DNA of 64,000 nt from Chionis minor (lineage: Eukaryota; Chordata; Aves; Charadriiformes; Chionididae), in NCBI GenBank assembly GCA_013398295.1, contig VZSF01009046.1, positions 1,146 to 65,145 on the forward strand, read 5' to 3'. Position numbers and translations under genes: made by a program. This document shows positions 51,121-63,124 of the stretch, piece by piece; the first letter of the stretch is position 1, and every line of letters starts with the position of its first letter. The notes under the pieces are model-generated. The model made no database searches. It saw nothing but the letters and a program-made list of their open reading frames with translations, and was not told the origin of the DNA.

Positions 51121-52273
51121 AGTAGAAGGGCTATATATGAATGTATTTATCTGGGTTATACTAATAGTCGTGGACTTAAAAGCTTAAAAGCTCATCCTAG
51201 TCATGTTATTTGCTTGCTGCATGCCTGATTTTTGCCTTCTGTGTTAATTTTGCAAATAAATGCTGTACTATATTTAACCGGGACCTGCAGTACCATCTTC
51301 CAAGCTCTGTAATCTACTTACTTTCCTACAATCTTATCTAAGGGAAATCTTAATTGACATAGTTATATAAATGACTCAACAAAGTGGTGGCTAAACCTCA
51401 GTCCACAAGTTGCCCTGGACTTAATTCTCACACTACTTGACTCTGTAGCTAAAACAGCTACTGATGTACCTTGCAAAAGCAAAGTTACTGCAAATGTATC
51501 TTGGCTAGATTTTGAGGACAATGAAGTTTTCCACTAATAACTCTGTCTGGTATTTTAATTGGTAAGTAAATAAATAAAGGATGTGTTTATTGCTGTGTAA
51601 TTGACTTGTTTGTTTTCCCTGCTATCATTGATTTATTTTGGAGAGGGGAAGGGGACAGGTCGTTGAATTAGTTTATATCTCCCTTACAACTGAAAAGTCA
51701 TCTGTGTTTAGAAATTGTACCTACTATTTTATATTTCCTCCAAATGGCAGTCAAAAGTACAGAAAACTAGAAATATCAGAGTAAGGTCAAATGTGGTATG
51801 ATAGTATTTCTCTAAATTGTTAAAATTTGCCAGCTATGTACCTAAGTGACTTATCATTAAAAAGCAAAGAACGTGGTTTGTTTCTTGAAATGTCTTCAGA
51901 ATTTACCTTATGCTAATACTAATGAAAACACCTTGTTGCATTTGGTCCACATTTTTGGAAATTATTAATTTCTAGCAAATCTGTTTGTTCTAGGGCTGTA
52001 TTCAAATCAGGGGCTAAACATAAACAATAGGAAAAGCAGCATCTTAAGTGGCTCTTTTTATTTTTTCAAACAATGAATTTATTATGGACTATTGTTGTTA
52101 CTTCTACTAAATAACATTTGTTTCTTGCCCTATTCCTATAACAGGTGACAGAGCATCGCTGTCAAAGCCTGTTGACTACCACCCCCAGCTAGTCAACAGA
52201 GCAGAGTAGTTTGCAAATGAAGAACATTTGTCTGAGTGACATATTTCTCAATGAAAATTGCTTTGTTTTGCAG
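51121..52273. other. Intron end before the first visible exon
   Basis: AT-rich. It ends in a polypyrimidine/T-rich acceptor region and AG at 52272-52273. No other exon was noticed. Confidence 0.6.
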
Positions 52274-52464
52274 AGAGTTTGGCCGCTGGAAAGTGAACAA
52301 TCTTGCTGTTGAAAGAAGAAATTTCCTTGGCTCCCCACTGCCACTTGCCCCTGAATTCTTCCGTAACATAAGGCTACTCGGACGTCGCCCGACCCTTCAA
52401 CAGATCACAGAAAACCTCATCAAGAAATATGGGACACATTTCCTACTATCAGCTACTTTGGGAG
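52274..52464 (+). CDS. BRINP3: BRINP3 internal coding exon (N-terminal part of MACPF domain)
   Basis: This exon encodes 63 whole residues plus a split codon at each end, beginning (R)[17 protein letters not shown] and ending [14 protein letters not shown]. It matches the BRINP (BMP/retinoic-acid-inducible neural-specific protein) family. [10 protein letters not shown] and [18 protein letters not shown] fit BRINP3 rather than BRINP1 (ARWKVRNTAIERRD as I recall it) or BRINP2. The MACPF signature (aromatic-GTH-aromatic-x6-GG) is present as YGTHF-x6-GG, with the last Gly completed by the next exon. The acceptor is a pyrimidine-rich run ending TTTTGCAG at 52273; the donor is GAG/GTAGGA at 52465. 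It enters after two bases of an Arg codon and leaves after one base of a Gly codon. By family alignment from memory this is roughly residues 79-143 of a protein of about 766 aa. BRINP proteins are ER/secretory-route neural proteins linked to cell-cycle restraint in neurons; that role is family knowledge, not visible here. Confidence 0.95.
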
Positions 52465-55439
52465 GTAGGATTAATGCTTGGAAATATTGTGCATGGGTTT
52501 GGCATGTGCTGGTCACAACTGATTTTTCTGTAAAACTGTGGGGGTCCCTCCTCAGAGCAGCTGGGCTGAGCAGCTCTCCCTTGTCTGGACTTTAAAGCAT
52601 GGGAGCAGGTTTTTTCTATAGCCATCATGGTGCCTCCTTCTGCTGATGTTAAGCTTTGCTCTATTGATTCTGTGCAAACAATTTTAGGGACAAAAAGATA
52701 AGAAACCCTGTTGCTAAGACTGAGGTACTTTTCCTGAATTCCTGGAGTGAGTGCTTTTGTCCTTTTGGGGATGTTTCTCTGCACTAAGAGGTCATTATGG
52801 ATAGTGACATCTTTTCGTGTAAGAGACTCTTATAACAATTTATATAATAACAGATTACAAAAGTATCTGGGTCCATTACAGTACTGCAGAGATGAAGCAA
52901 GTAAACTAGCAATAATTACTTCTAAAAAGTCTTTTCAGCTAGGAGTTTTATGAAGTACTTTGCTGGGAAGTCCTTATATTGTCACTATACCCTTTTTAGG
53001 ACTAGTCTCCACTTAACCAGTGGGACCAAAATTTTCAAAATGAGATGATGAGTCTTTGCCATGTGATTCTTATATACTTAATGGAATCTGTAGGTCTAAA
53101 TCCCCACAGACTAATTTGGAAAGGGTATCCTGATGTATAATTGGGATCCAGTCACTAAATAGATTGAAGAAATCTAGCAGAGAGGCCTAATGTTCAAAAG
53201 AGAGCTTAAATTGTTCCAGATGAAAGATAATTAGTACCTGCAATTACCTATCTAGGCACTACAAAATGAACTGACATTTTAGAAATGCAGTTTTATCCCT
53301 TGGTGGGTGATTGTATTAAAAATAATCCTGGTGACTGAGTATTCTTCCAGCAGGACCGTCTTGTCAAAATCCTTTATTCACCTGAGGAATGGTTCTCTTT
53401 AATACATTTCATAACTGAATTCTAACCATATATTATGGAAATGACAGCCTTCCTATTCTCTTTTGGCTGATATCTGAGATCTATAACAACTGAAACGGCT
53501 CACAGTAGCTCTATTTTGGAAAAAAACATTCTAGAAACAAGGTGAATTTCTGTCTTACTGTAGTTATTTAAAATAATAAAGAACTAATTCCTATCATTAT
53601 TTTTGGGAACTAGTGCTTCTACAGCAAATCCATCATCATTAGAATTTTGAGAACAAATTACATGCAATTTTGAATAAAATTCCTGGAATCTCTTTTAATT
53701 ACTCAGTATATTTCTTCCATACAACAAATATACTTTCTGTGAATGACCGTATATTTTCTTCTGTATACAGCATATAGCATATCTGAACAATAAACTTCAC
53801 TGCAGAAGAGAAAGAAAATGTTTCTTAAAATTTAAAGCATAATAATTAAAGATGTGGCTGCAACATGTATCCTAATGAAAGGGTTATTCAGCTATTTGTT
53901 ACTTATTAACTAACATAACTTTCAGTACTAACAGCCATATGATGAAATTAATTTTCCAGTTGAAATTGGACCTAACAACTCAGGGAAAACGGTCTAACAC
54001 AAACATAGCTTTCTTTAAAAGTACAAAGCACCAGTGTCACACTGATCACAAAAGAGCTGCAGACTTGACACCTTTTAGGAAGTATGGTGCTAAGTAAAAA
54101 CAAAAACTTAAGGGTAATTCTTTTGAAGACATTTGAAAATTGTAGCTTAAACATTCAGTATTCTTCCCAAAGCTTCAGGATTTGCTGCAAGGAAACTGGA
54201 GGAGGGTGCCCTTTTCTCATTCCTCTTCAGACTGCCTCACTAAGGCCTTAAACTCAGTAGCTGCCACACACTTGCAAACATTTTCCACACGCAGAGAAGC
54301 AGTGTTGAATTCTGGGCTCTGTCAACACTTAGTCAAGTCAAAGGGAGTTTTTGTGTTAACTTTGATGGGTTTTGATTCAGGTCCCTAGCCTCAATTTTTA
54401 GGCATGTTTACAGGCAAACCTGCTGCCTTTCATTATCATTGGATGGGTGCTGAATACTTTGAAAAATTATTTCAATTAAAATAATTACAGGGAATTAGTA
54501 ATTTCTAACAATGCTTTCATGAGCTACCTAATAACCCTATACTTTCCCGTATGCGTTAGTTCCCATTTTTGGGCTGGATTGAATGGGGATTCCCAGAGAT
54601 GCTTGTCCACAGTTTATTAACGTGTAATTAGATTTTTTTTTTCTTTTAATAATGTACTTGTACTTTCCATTTAATTACAAATTGTTTTATTCTGAAAGCT
54701 TTGTCACTTATGTAGCTCCTTAAAAGCAGAAGACCAAACTGAGTGTGCATTGCACTTTTATTTAATGAATACCCAATCATCTGTATTCATGGACATAAAG
54801 GAAATCTTGGCAAAGGAGCAATGCTGTGGTAAGATTTGTCTGCCTCTGTGATCATTTGGCTTTCGTGTATATCCTTTTTTGACCATAAAGGGAACTCTTG
54901 TGCATGGTTGTTTGTGATATGTTCCCAAGTCTTTATTCACAAACACAGAAATATACTCAAGGGCATTCTGAAATGACAACTTAGGGAAGTTTGATTTTTC
55001 TTGCTGCCACAAGATAATGTGGAAAATGACATTTCTCACTGCTTCTACTTCTTATGGAAATTTTATCTTCTTGTGGTATAAGCCAAATATCCATATTGAG
55101 CAGCTTCAAGCTGCATAATAGAACCCTATGATTGAGGAGTGGCTTCATGGGTGAGCTCATGTGCTTGTGCACAGGGGTTACTTCTGCTTCTGCATTGACT
55201 GTCTGCAGTGTCAAATCGGTAGAGGAGAGAGCTGTGGCCAGTCATTTTTTAAAAATTCTGTGCACAAATCGGGATGATGTGTTGGGCTGGGGCATCACTA
55301 GGAAGTGAGGAGATTTTCTTTACTCCTGTAGGACAACATGTATCCTGTTTGCACCAACAAAATTGCAAATTTACACAGCCCAGCCAACACTGAGTGGAAC
55401 AGCTTTAGGGGAAAGGCAAGAGAGGACTCATACAAGGGA
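52465..55439. other. Intronic stretch, nothing recognised
   Basis: AT-rich, only short unrecognised frames. The exon's frame runs on past the donor to 52595 by chance. Confidence 0.55.
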
Positions 55440-55580
55440 ATTCCAGCCTTGAAGGTGAGAGAAGACTATACTGGACAAGTCCCTGAGTATCTCGTTTAAT
55501 TAGAGTGGCTTTGAGTAGGGGATTGGACTGGCTGACCGCCAGAAGTCCATTCCAGCCTAAATTACTTACTGACTTTATGA
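55440..55580 (+). mobile_element. Old CR1-like 3' end
   Basis: Phrases such as GGGGATTGGACTGGCTGACC and CATTCCAGCCTAAATTAC resemble the CR1 3' UTR order (ttggactagatgacct, then ccttccaacc, then the tail) but are diverged and lack a clear tail. Confidence 0.5.
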
Positions 55581-56602
55581 AATCTATTTCTAAATTCTTT
55601 ATCAGCTTTTCACTAGCAGTTCCAAAATGCAGATTCTCCTTTGAATGAGAGACATTACACAGTATTACTTTTTCTCCTTTTGTTCTGCATTTATACTTTT
55701 GTCTTTTGCTTGCATACAGCATGATGCAATGAAGGTGCAGTTTGCTAAATACTTATAAGCATTAGCTGCTATACACTTTAATATTTTACAAAAAACAGCG
55801 TGCACAGTGAGCTTCAGAACTGGAAGTTATTGTGAAGCCTAGGGCATTACTGTGGAATAAGTGTAGCAGGATGAAAATACCAGTGGGTCCCATTTTAAAA
55901 GGAATTCATTTGAATGCTGTTCTTACACTTAGACGTAAAGGCTGCTAAGCAAACCAATAGATTTGTTGATGAGGAAATTACAAATAACTAACATGCTGCA
56001 ATGAAAAGGTAGACCCTGGTTCCAGGCTTTTGTGTAACATGATTCAGGTGCTTTGCAAGATGAAGATAGTGGACTGCAAATGAGTCCTCCTTGCATCTGG
56101 AAACACAGTAGCTGTTCTGAATAAACACATTTGTAGGAGGTTGCCAAGGCTTCTTATGAAAATCAAGCCCTTTTAGGCAATAGGCTAAATGGTAATCTCA
56201 AATGTTTGAGACTGATTTATTTTTGCTGTTATTGTCTGTCATAATTGCTAAAAGTGTTCATTACCAGACCATCAATACATTCATTTCTCTGCATTAGGAA
56301 ATATCCCTTAATAATGTTGAAAGCTTGAGAAGAAAAAGGTAGTTGTGGCGCCTTAACAGACACCAGCTGATCAGCTGACCAACGTCTTCTCGTTGTCCTC
56401 TCCACTGATTACAGTTCTGCAGGTGTAGTTAGCTGTAACTGTAAATAGTTAAACATTTACTATTCTACATGCTGAATAAAGAGGGTCAGATTTTTTGCCC
56501 CTGATTAATATTCCTCTTGAGCAGTTTATTACTCTGCATACAGAGATGGGAGAAATTTCCAGGTGGTGTAAACCTGTGAATTTCAACTAATTCTGAAAGA
56601 TC
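55581..56602. other. Intronic stretch with a 14-base palindrome
   Basis: AT-rich. CAGCTGATCAGCTG at 56364-56377 is a perfect palindrome holding two CAGCTG E-box words; no other feature was recognised. Confidence 0.55.
56364..56377. promoter_or_regulatory. Paired CAGCTG E-box words in a 14-base palindrome
   Basis: CAGCTGATCAGCTG equals its own reverse complement. CAGCTG is a class of bHLH-binding E-box. Function is inferred from sequence alone and could be incidental. Confidence 0.3.
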
Positions 56603-56885
56603 ATCTTGATCATTGATAGGAGAAGGGGTAATGGTTTTAAACTAAAAGAGAGAGGATTTAGACTAGATATAAGGAAGGATTTTTTTTTACAGTGAGGGTG
56701 ATGAGACACTGGAACAGGTTACCCAGAGAGATGGTAGATACCCCATCCCTGGAAACATTCAAGGTCCAGTTGGATGGGGGTTCCGAGCAACCTGATCGAG
56801 TTGAACAAGTCCCTGCTCATTGCAGGGGAGGTTGGACAAGATGACCTTTAAAGGTCCCTTCCAACCCAAACTATTCTATGATTTA
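56603..56885 (+). mobile_element. CR1 LINE 3' fragment (sense to BRINP3)
   Basis: The end of CR1 ORF2 and its 3' UTR: a degraded LDIRKDFF-like part, then the CACTGGAACAGGTTACCCAG and GGTAGATACCCCATCCCTGG blocks and GGTCCCTTCCAACCCAAACT, ending CTATTCTATGAT. Frames are broken. Confidence 0.9.
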
Positions 56886-57962
56886 CACTGACTTATACGT
56901 CATGTGTTTTGTGTAACACTATTTTCAAGGTAAGATACAAACTATTGGCAAATAAAGGAAAGCAAGTCCAGTCCTAAATGACTGATGTGAGAAAGAAACT
57001 TGAAAACTTAGCATGAGACTTGCAAATGGCCCCCTAGGTATATAAAATTCCCGGCATTTAATATTGTGGACGCTAAGGGGAATTAAAAAAGTACAAAAAT
57101 ATATTCTCTTTCTTTTTTCTCTCTATCTGATCAATGAAGACAAATTTCAAATCCTGTAACAGATGGTATGTATGGAATTAACATGAACTGTTGTTCACTC
57201 AAGCTACAGAAATGATATCACATCTGGCCTAGCATTAATTTATATACTTTCTGGACCTGTGTACTCTTATCAACATCTGCTTGAGTTTGGGAAAATGAAT
57301 TGATAAAACCCTAATGGTACATTCTGTGATCCAAACATGAATAGATTTTCCACTAGCACTAAACTATCTTTTATAATAAAGACATATTTTTTTAAAAATT
57401 TTTACTGTAATGTGTTGCAGCTGTTGTAGCTGACATATTCTATTTGATCAGAAACTTCTGAGGAGTTCATAGGCTAAAGACCATTATGCCTTTGTAAGAC
57501 ACATATATGTGTATGAAGACAGACCTCTAAATAGGTAACTGTGGATTAATGCTCAGGTATATCTGCCTTTGAGTGTTATCATTTTATTACTGTTTTCTCA
57601 CTTTATGACATGAAGTGATGGCAACCGTTTGAATTGCTGCTTTTTCCTACCACTACCCAGTCTACAGATGAAAATAGGAAACATCAAGGTTTATTATCCT
57701 TTCATCATTACAAAGACATAGGTACAGGAAAACAATCTCTCAAAAATTGTGGCAGAAAATAGCACAAAGTGTTTAAATCATATGAATATGTATTATTATG
57801 TATAACAAAATATATTTACTCCTTCAACATAGATTTATATTTAGTTATGGTTGTCACAGTATTATAACAATTCTACCATGGTAATTATGGTGATTTGCAT
57901 TTTTTATTCAAATAATTCCTGAATATATTCTTAAGATGCACACAAAATTAATTTCTAATTTC
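56886..57962. other. Intronic stretch between the inverted CR1 pair
   Basis: AT-rich, nothing recognised. Confidence 0.55.
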
Positions 57963-58612
57963 TGAATCATACAATCATTGAAAGGTTTGGGTTGGAAAGG
58001 ACCTTAAAGATCGTATAGTTCCAAAACCCCTGCCATGGGCAGGGTCACCTTCCACTAGACCACGTTGCTCAAAGCCCCATTCAACTTGGCCTTGAACACT
58101 TCCAGGGGTGGGTATCCACAACCTCTCTGGGCAACCTGTTCCAGTGTCTCACAGCCCTCACAGTAAAGGATTTCTTCCTAATATCTAATCTAAATCTACC
58201 CTCTTTCAGTTTAAAACCCTTATCTCTTGTCCTATTGCTACACTTCCTGATAAAGTCCCACCCCATCTTCCCTGTAGGCCCCCTTCAGATACTGGAAGGC
58301 TGCTGTAAGGTCCCCTGGAGCCTTCTCTTCTCCAGGCTGAACAACCCCAACTCCCTCAGCCTGTCTTCATGGCAGAGGTGCTCCAGGCTGAACAACCCCA
58401 ACTCCCTCAGCCTGTCTTCATGGCAGAGGTGCTCCAGCCCTCTGATCGTCTTCATGATCATCCTCTGGAGTTGCTCCAACAGCTTCATGTGCTTCTGATT
58501 TTGGGAGCCCCAAGCTGGACACAGTACTCCAGGTGGGATCTCACAGGAGTGGCATACAGGAGCTTGACCTGCTGGCCACACTTCTTTTGGTGCAGCCCAG
58601 GATCCAATGACA
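57963..58612 (-). mobile_element. CR1 LINE 3' fragment (antisense to BRINP3)
   Basis: The minus strand carries ORF2 remnants ([37 protein letters not shown], then [22 protein letters not shown] and [12 protein letters not shown]) and a 3' end at 57963. It contains a perfect 51-base in-frame tandem duplication (58330-58380 and 58381-58431). The upstream end at about 58612 is a 5' truncation. Confidence 0.92.
58330..58431. repeat. Perfect 51-base tandem duplication in CR1
   Basis: Copies at 58330-58380 and 58381-58431 are identical. At 51 bases (17 codons) the reading frame is kept: on the minus strand [17 protein letters not shown] appears twice. Confidence 0.95.
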
Positions 58613-61600
58613 TTTATAAACTTGTTTAGGAGACTTATACCTAAATGGCCACAGATTGTTTAGGAGTCTGAGTAAATTTATATATACCTATTTTATTTCA
58701 TACTTCTAGTTTTTGAAAAACAGCATGTAGAATATTTTTCTCAACTCAGGAGTTTAACTTATAAATACAAATCATGGAAAATATGTTCATATAAACCTAG
58801 AAGGAATGAAATATATGGGCTAAGGTATAAGCTTTGAGATTCCAAGGCTCATGGCGACATTAGTATATATTATGCTAAGGTCAGTCTATAGATTGAATGT
58901 CAGTCTCCTGCTCCCTATGAATATCTGTCAGTGACAGCACTTACATATTAATAAAACATCAGCATAGTGACTCCTCTAATTTCTTGAACCAATCATGTGG
59001 TGTTGTTTTGTGAACATTTCCAAATGTTTTTATGCTATTTCTTTTAAACCTGAGAAAATGAAGTTAACTGACTCTTGAATTTGGTGAAGTAGAGAGAATA
59101 TTGCTTTCAGAGCTTGCAGAAAGCACAGTTGTGTGATTCTGATGATGAATAATCATGTTTTCTTAGTATTCATTGTCATTAATCCTTTTCAGTTCTTAAA
59201 ATTCATAAACTTGAATGGTTTTCTAAATCACATTTGTTTTTTAGCTAATGCTTGGATGCCTTCTTAGCCTACAGGTGGTGTCGTCTTACAGGTGGCAGAC
59301 TGTAACTAGTAAAAAACAGGGTTCATCTATGTTTCAAACGTGACAGAAAAGTCTCTTTTGGCATGGGTATAATTTTCTCTAAATTAACTTGAAACTCAAA
59401 TTGTCTTCCACAAATTAAATACGAGTCAGTGATGTTACTTTAGAAACCCACAAGTTCTGGGGGCAAAAGGGAGCCCTGTTACAAATCTGCAGTGATATGG
59501 ATGCCTGTATTACAATATATAGAGGAGTTCCCTTGTTTTTAATTCACTTTTTCTAGCAAGTGCTAAATCAGCTCTGACAGATGAAAAACTTTCAGAATCT
59601 GTAGGATGTCTTTTGAACAGCAAATATTTTTGAAACCTACCTGATTGCAACCAGTATTAGCATAGTGCCTGAGAATACCAGTGATGAACTAGTACCTGTT
59701 TGTTTGAGATGCCATACAAACACAATGCAGAGATTTTTGAGAGCTTCCTTCGTGTTTACGTGGAAGACCCCATCACTCCAGCTGCATGCCTTCACTCAAC
59801 CTTGGGAAATGTAATCTGATGTGGTCTGAGTCAAAGTAAACGTTCAAATTCATTTCATCCTGGTTGCAGAGGATGAAAAACAAAACGTAACTCTCAGGGA
59901 GTGAGGACAGAGAATGCAGGGCTGAGGATGCTAGGTTATAGTGCCTGCCAAAATGCACCCACCAGCAACTGGCATAGCAAGCAGGACTAGGATAATAGGG
60001 TCATGTGATAACTCTGAGGGGGTTCAAAGGTTATTTTCCTGAAATTTTCTAATCAAAACAAAACAATGCAACACACAACACTGTCCTTTTTAAAGCTATT
60101 TTTTTAAAATGGGAGTTTTTATTGCAGTTCTGCTCTCCACCCCCTGGAGAAGTTTTAATATAAAACTTAACATAATTCTGTTGAAATAGAAGCAGTCTCA
60201 CCATCTCTACTAATAAATAACATAGATCAAGCAAAACAGTTTACACCAGAGCAAGGTGGTGTGGTATACTGGTTAATAAAACACAAAGAACCTCAAAATT
60301 ATTTTTTTTCTATACTTTCCAGAGATTTTCTGCAACATTAAGGGCTTGTTGTCTTTCACCTTATAATTCAGATAAACTCAGTGGAAAGCTGGTCAAGCTT
60401 GCAAAAGTCATTTTAATCTAAATATACTAGCTAAGACCTCTGGAAAAGGAGAAAAAATTGAAAGACATTTTTCTAGTGAAATTTTGCACCTTATTTGTGG
60501 AGCCTGAACTAGTAACTGATACAGTATTTACCCCTATGAGTTCTGATATTGTCTGCTCTGATACGACTGTGTCTTTATAGCTCCACAAACAGCTGCACAA
60601 AGTCCAGGGCGCCTGGCTCAAATCTCAGCCCACTCTGTTGCTTTTCATTTCAGAAACATCTTTCATACTTGCTACAGTCACAAGGCAGATTTTGAAAAAT
60701 CTGGTTTTATTGCATAGGTGTAGCTGAATGCCAGTGACTCTGGAACCTAGACTGGCAAATTTTTCTTGAAGTAAAATCATTAGACTTTGCTGTGCTTTCC
60801 TAGTTCTCCGCTCGTGGCAGTTGGTGTGGATGCAGCACGGTGTGAATAGTGGCCCACCTGGCCACAGGACTGGCACCACCTTGCATCAGGGTGCACAAGT
60901 CTGCATTAATGCAACTAACCAAGTAACCCTAGTCTGCTTTGCAGGAGGCTTTAGCATCATTTAAATAAAATGTGAACCTATGTCTACTTTTTATGGCTGA
61001 AAAGTTAGGTAACCGAATGGGGAAATCTTACTGCTTACGGAGGTCGCTTTAATTCCTTGTTCTGAGGAGTTCAGGCAATTAATCCTTGCCTTGATGACTG
61101 CATGCACAAAAAATGACCCATTACAAAACAGTAGGAGGAGAAGTATAAATATAGTGGTGAAAACTGAGGTAGGCTCCAACTGGAATAGCCAGCTGTCTTG
61201 GGCAGCAGCTGACCCTTCCAGGACAAAATGAACATACTGGACAAGCCTGCAAGTCTAATTAGATAAGAGGCTCCTGGATAATGGCAGTTTTGCCTGTGCA
61301 AAGGCCTGTCTGAAGGGCCTGACTGCCCTCTGAATTTGTGAAAGATTGGAAAACACTGTAAGGTACACTGACTAACACAAACACACTCCTCTTTCTCCAT
61401 ACACAGATGAATTTTGCAAGCCGAGATAGATGTGTGTCAAATTTGTCAATAGATATGGTCTCCCTCACCGAGGCGTGCATTCTTCATGTAGCATTGCTCA
61501 CCACCAAGATTATCTCCCTTTAAAGATGATGTCATGCTTTCATCCTACATATAGTCCCTCTACAGCTATATTTTTTGGCACGCAAACCCATCCAAAGCTG

Positions 61601-62933
61601 GCATTCTATCCTCTGAATGGGCAAAATGCCACTGTAACAGATGGGTGAGCAGTGAAACTAGCACAAGTGGCAAGTCAGACTATATCGGGGTAGCTTCCTT
61701 TCCAGGAACAAGGAAATGGCATTCAGTGCAGTTGTTCAGCACCTAAAATACAAGTATAATGATATTATTTGTTGATTCTTGAGATTAATGAAGAATGCAA
61801 GTTATCAAACACAGGTTCAGAAAGTGAGAAAAATGTTTTTGTAGTTACTTTGGACATAAGTTACACAATAGAAAATACTCAGTCAATAAATTACTTTTCT
61901 AATTCATTTTCTGAAGTAAAGAGTTTTGCTTAAACACATTACTAAATGAATGAATTCTTGCTTAGCCTGAAACACAGGAAAACTTATCCATGAAATAAAC
62001 AATAAACATGGAAAATTCCTTACAAATTTAACAATATCAGTAGGTCTGATCTGGAATGGTTCTTAAGAACTTGCTTAGTCAAACAAATGAGATTTTGTTT
62101 CGGTTTTGTTTTCAATAATCCTACAGGAATTAAAATTTCTACATTCAAGAGTGTTTCTCCATATCTCTTTAAAGAGAAAGGAAGTGAGAAAACCACAACA
62201 CAAGATGCTGGAGCTTCTCTTTGCTTTCAGAAAAACACCTCTACTTTGAAAGTTAGGAAAGTGTTATTTATGTTTCCCTTTTTAGAAAAGAAACTGGTTA
62301 TCATTCTTATTATATATTTTTACACTCTTCGGTTTTATAAATTTGGTTTAAGACATCTGTTATATCAGGTTTCAGGAGTAGCAATGATGAATTGATTAGA
62401 AAGCCCAAGATTGTTTATTACAAAATGTAACCAGGTATCTTTTTTCTGAAATCAGATATGATATATGTTTTAAAGAAAAGAAACAAAAATAGAAAAGTCT
62501 CAGATATTACACTAATTTCATTTTCTTTTATTCTAACATTAAGTACTAAAAAAATGAGTGTATTAAGCAGCCTTGGAAATAAACACATTTTATACACAAT
62601 TTAAATTGAATGTCTACAGAATAGCTCTATATTTTTGGTAAATAGGAGTTAGCATAGAAGAATTATCACCAGTGTCATTGCATTTTAGGCATAAATGTGT
62701 CCTGTTTTGCAGTTGTTATTCATACAACGCACCAAAAACAAAGAATAAATACCTAGAATAGTATCTGTTGTCTATGTGCTTAGGCACTAAGTGTCTGCAT
62801 CTGGCAACAGGGAGGGATATCTAACATGAGGCAACAGCTAGGGAAAACTTCAGCTTGCCATCTTATTTCTGGCAAAATAAGACTTGTGGAAGATGTCACT
62901 GATGAATGCTCTGGTTTCTGTTTCCCTGCTCAG
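58613..62933. other. Intronic stretch, nothing recognised
   Basis: AT-rich. A few GC-richer patches (about 60600-60960, 61180-61350) show no family I can name. It ends in the acceptor of the second visible exon. Confidence 0.5.
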
Positions 62934-63124
62934 GAGAAGAGTCACTCACAATTTTTGTGGACAAACGGAAGCTGAGCAAGAGGTCAGAAGGAAGTGATCA
63001 CAGCACCAACAGCTCTGCCGTGACTCTTGAGACCCTGCACCAGCTTGCAGCCTCCTACTTTATTGACAGGGACAGCACACTGCGCAGACTCCACCACATC
63101 CAGATTGCCTCCACTGCCATAAAG
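62934..63124 (+). CDS. BRINP3: BRINP3 internal coding exon (middle of MACPF domain)
   Basis: This exon completes the split Gly codon and continues EESLTIFVDKRKLSKRSEG, then VTLETLHQLAASYFIDRDS and LRRLHHIQIASTAIK. It is 191 bases long, the same as the previous visible exon, and ends in frame after a Lys codon. The acceptor is TTTCCCTGCTCAG at 62933 and the donor is AAAG/GTAGGG at 63125. The peptide matches BRINP2/3, and the Ser/Thr/Asn-rich insert with an NSS glycosylation sequon fits BRINP3. BRINP2, as I recall it, has a longer Gly-rich insert here. It lies in the MACPF fold, a pore-former-like fold that is not known to make pores in BRINPs. The open frame runs six codons past the donor into the intron; these are not coding, and the next exon would be expected to start VTETRTG. 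No start or stop codon of the gene is in the window. Confidence 0.95.

Larger units (their letters stand above)
1..52273 (+). other. BRINP3: Probable upstream BRINP3 intron (partial)
   Basis: No BRINP upstream exon (the stretch expected to end RYKIYR before the EFGRWK exon) could be found in this part, and the exon at 52274 has a good acceptor. The simplest reading is that the whole stretch is one large intron carrying transposon remnants. A short non-coding or unrelated exon cannot be excluded by eye. Confidence 0.7.
52465..62933 (+). other. BRINP3: BRINP3 intron between the two visible exons
   Basis: This is a 10,469-base phase-1 intron with GT (52465) and AG (62932-62933) ends. It contains old CR1 remnants in both orientations near its middle and otherwise AT-rich sequence. 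Open frames inside it are short and unrecognised. The split falls inside the last Gly codon of the MACPF signature. Confidence 0.92.

Noticed and set aside
52465..52595. Extension of the first BRINP3 exon's frame beyond the donor
   Set aside because: Family similarity stops exactly at the Gly codon before GTAGGA and resumes at 62934, so this is intron.
52274..63124. BRINP1 or BRINP2 as the identity of the gene
   Set aside because: [15 protein letters not shown] and the short Ser/Asn-rich insert with NSS fit BRINP3; BRINP1 differs at many positions and BRINP2 has a longer Gly-rich insert by my recollection. A search would settle it.
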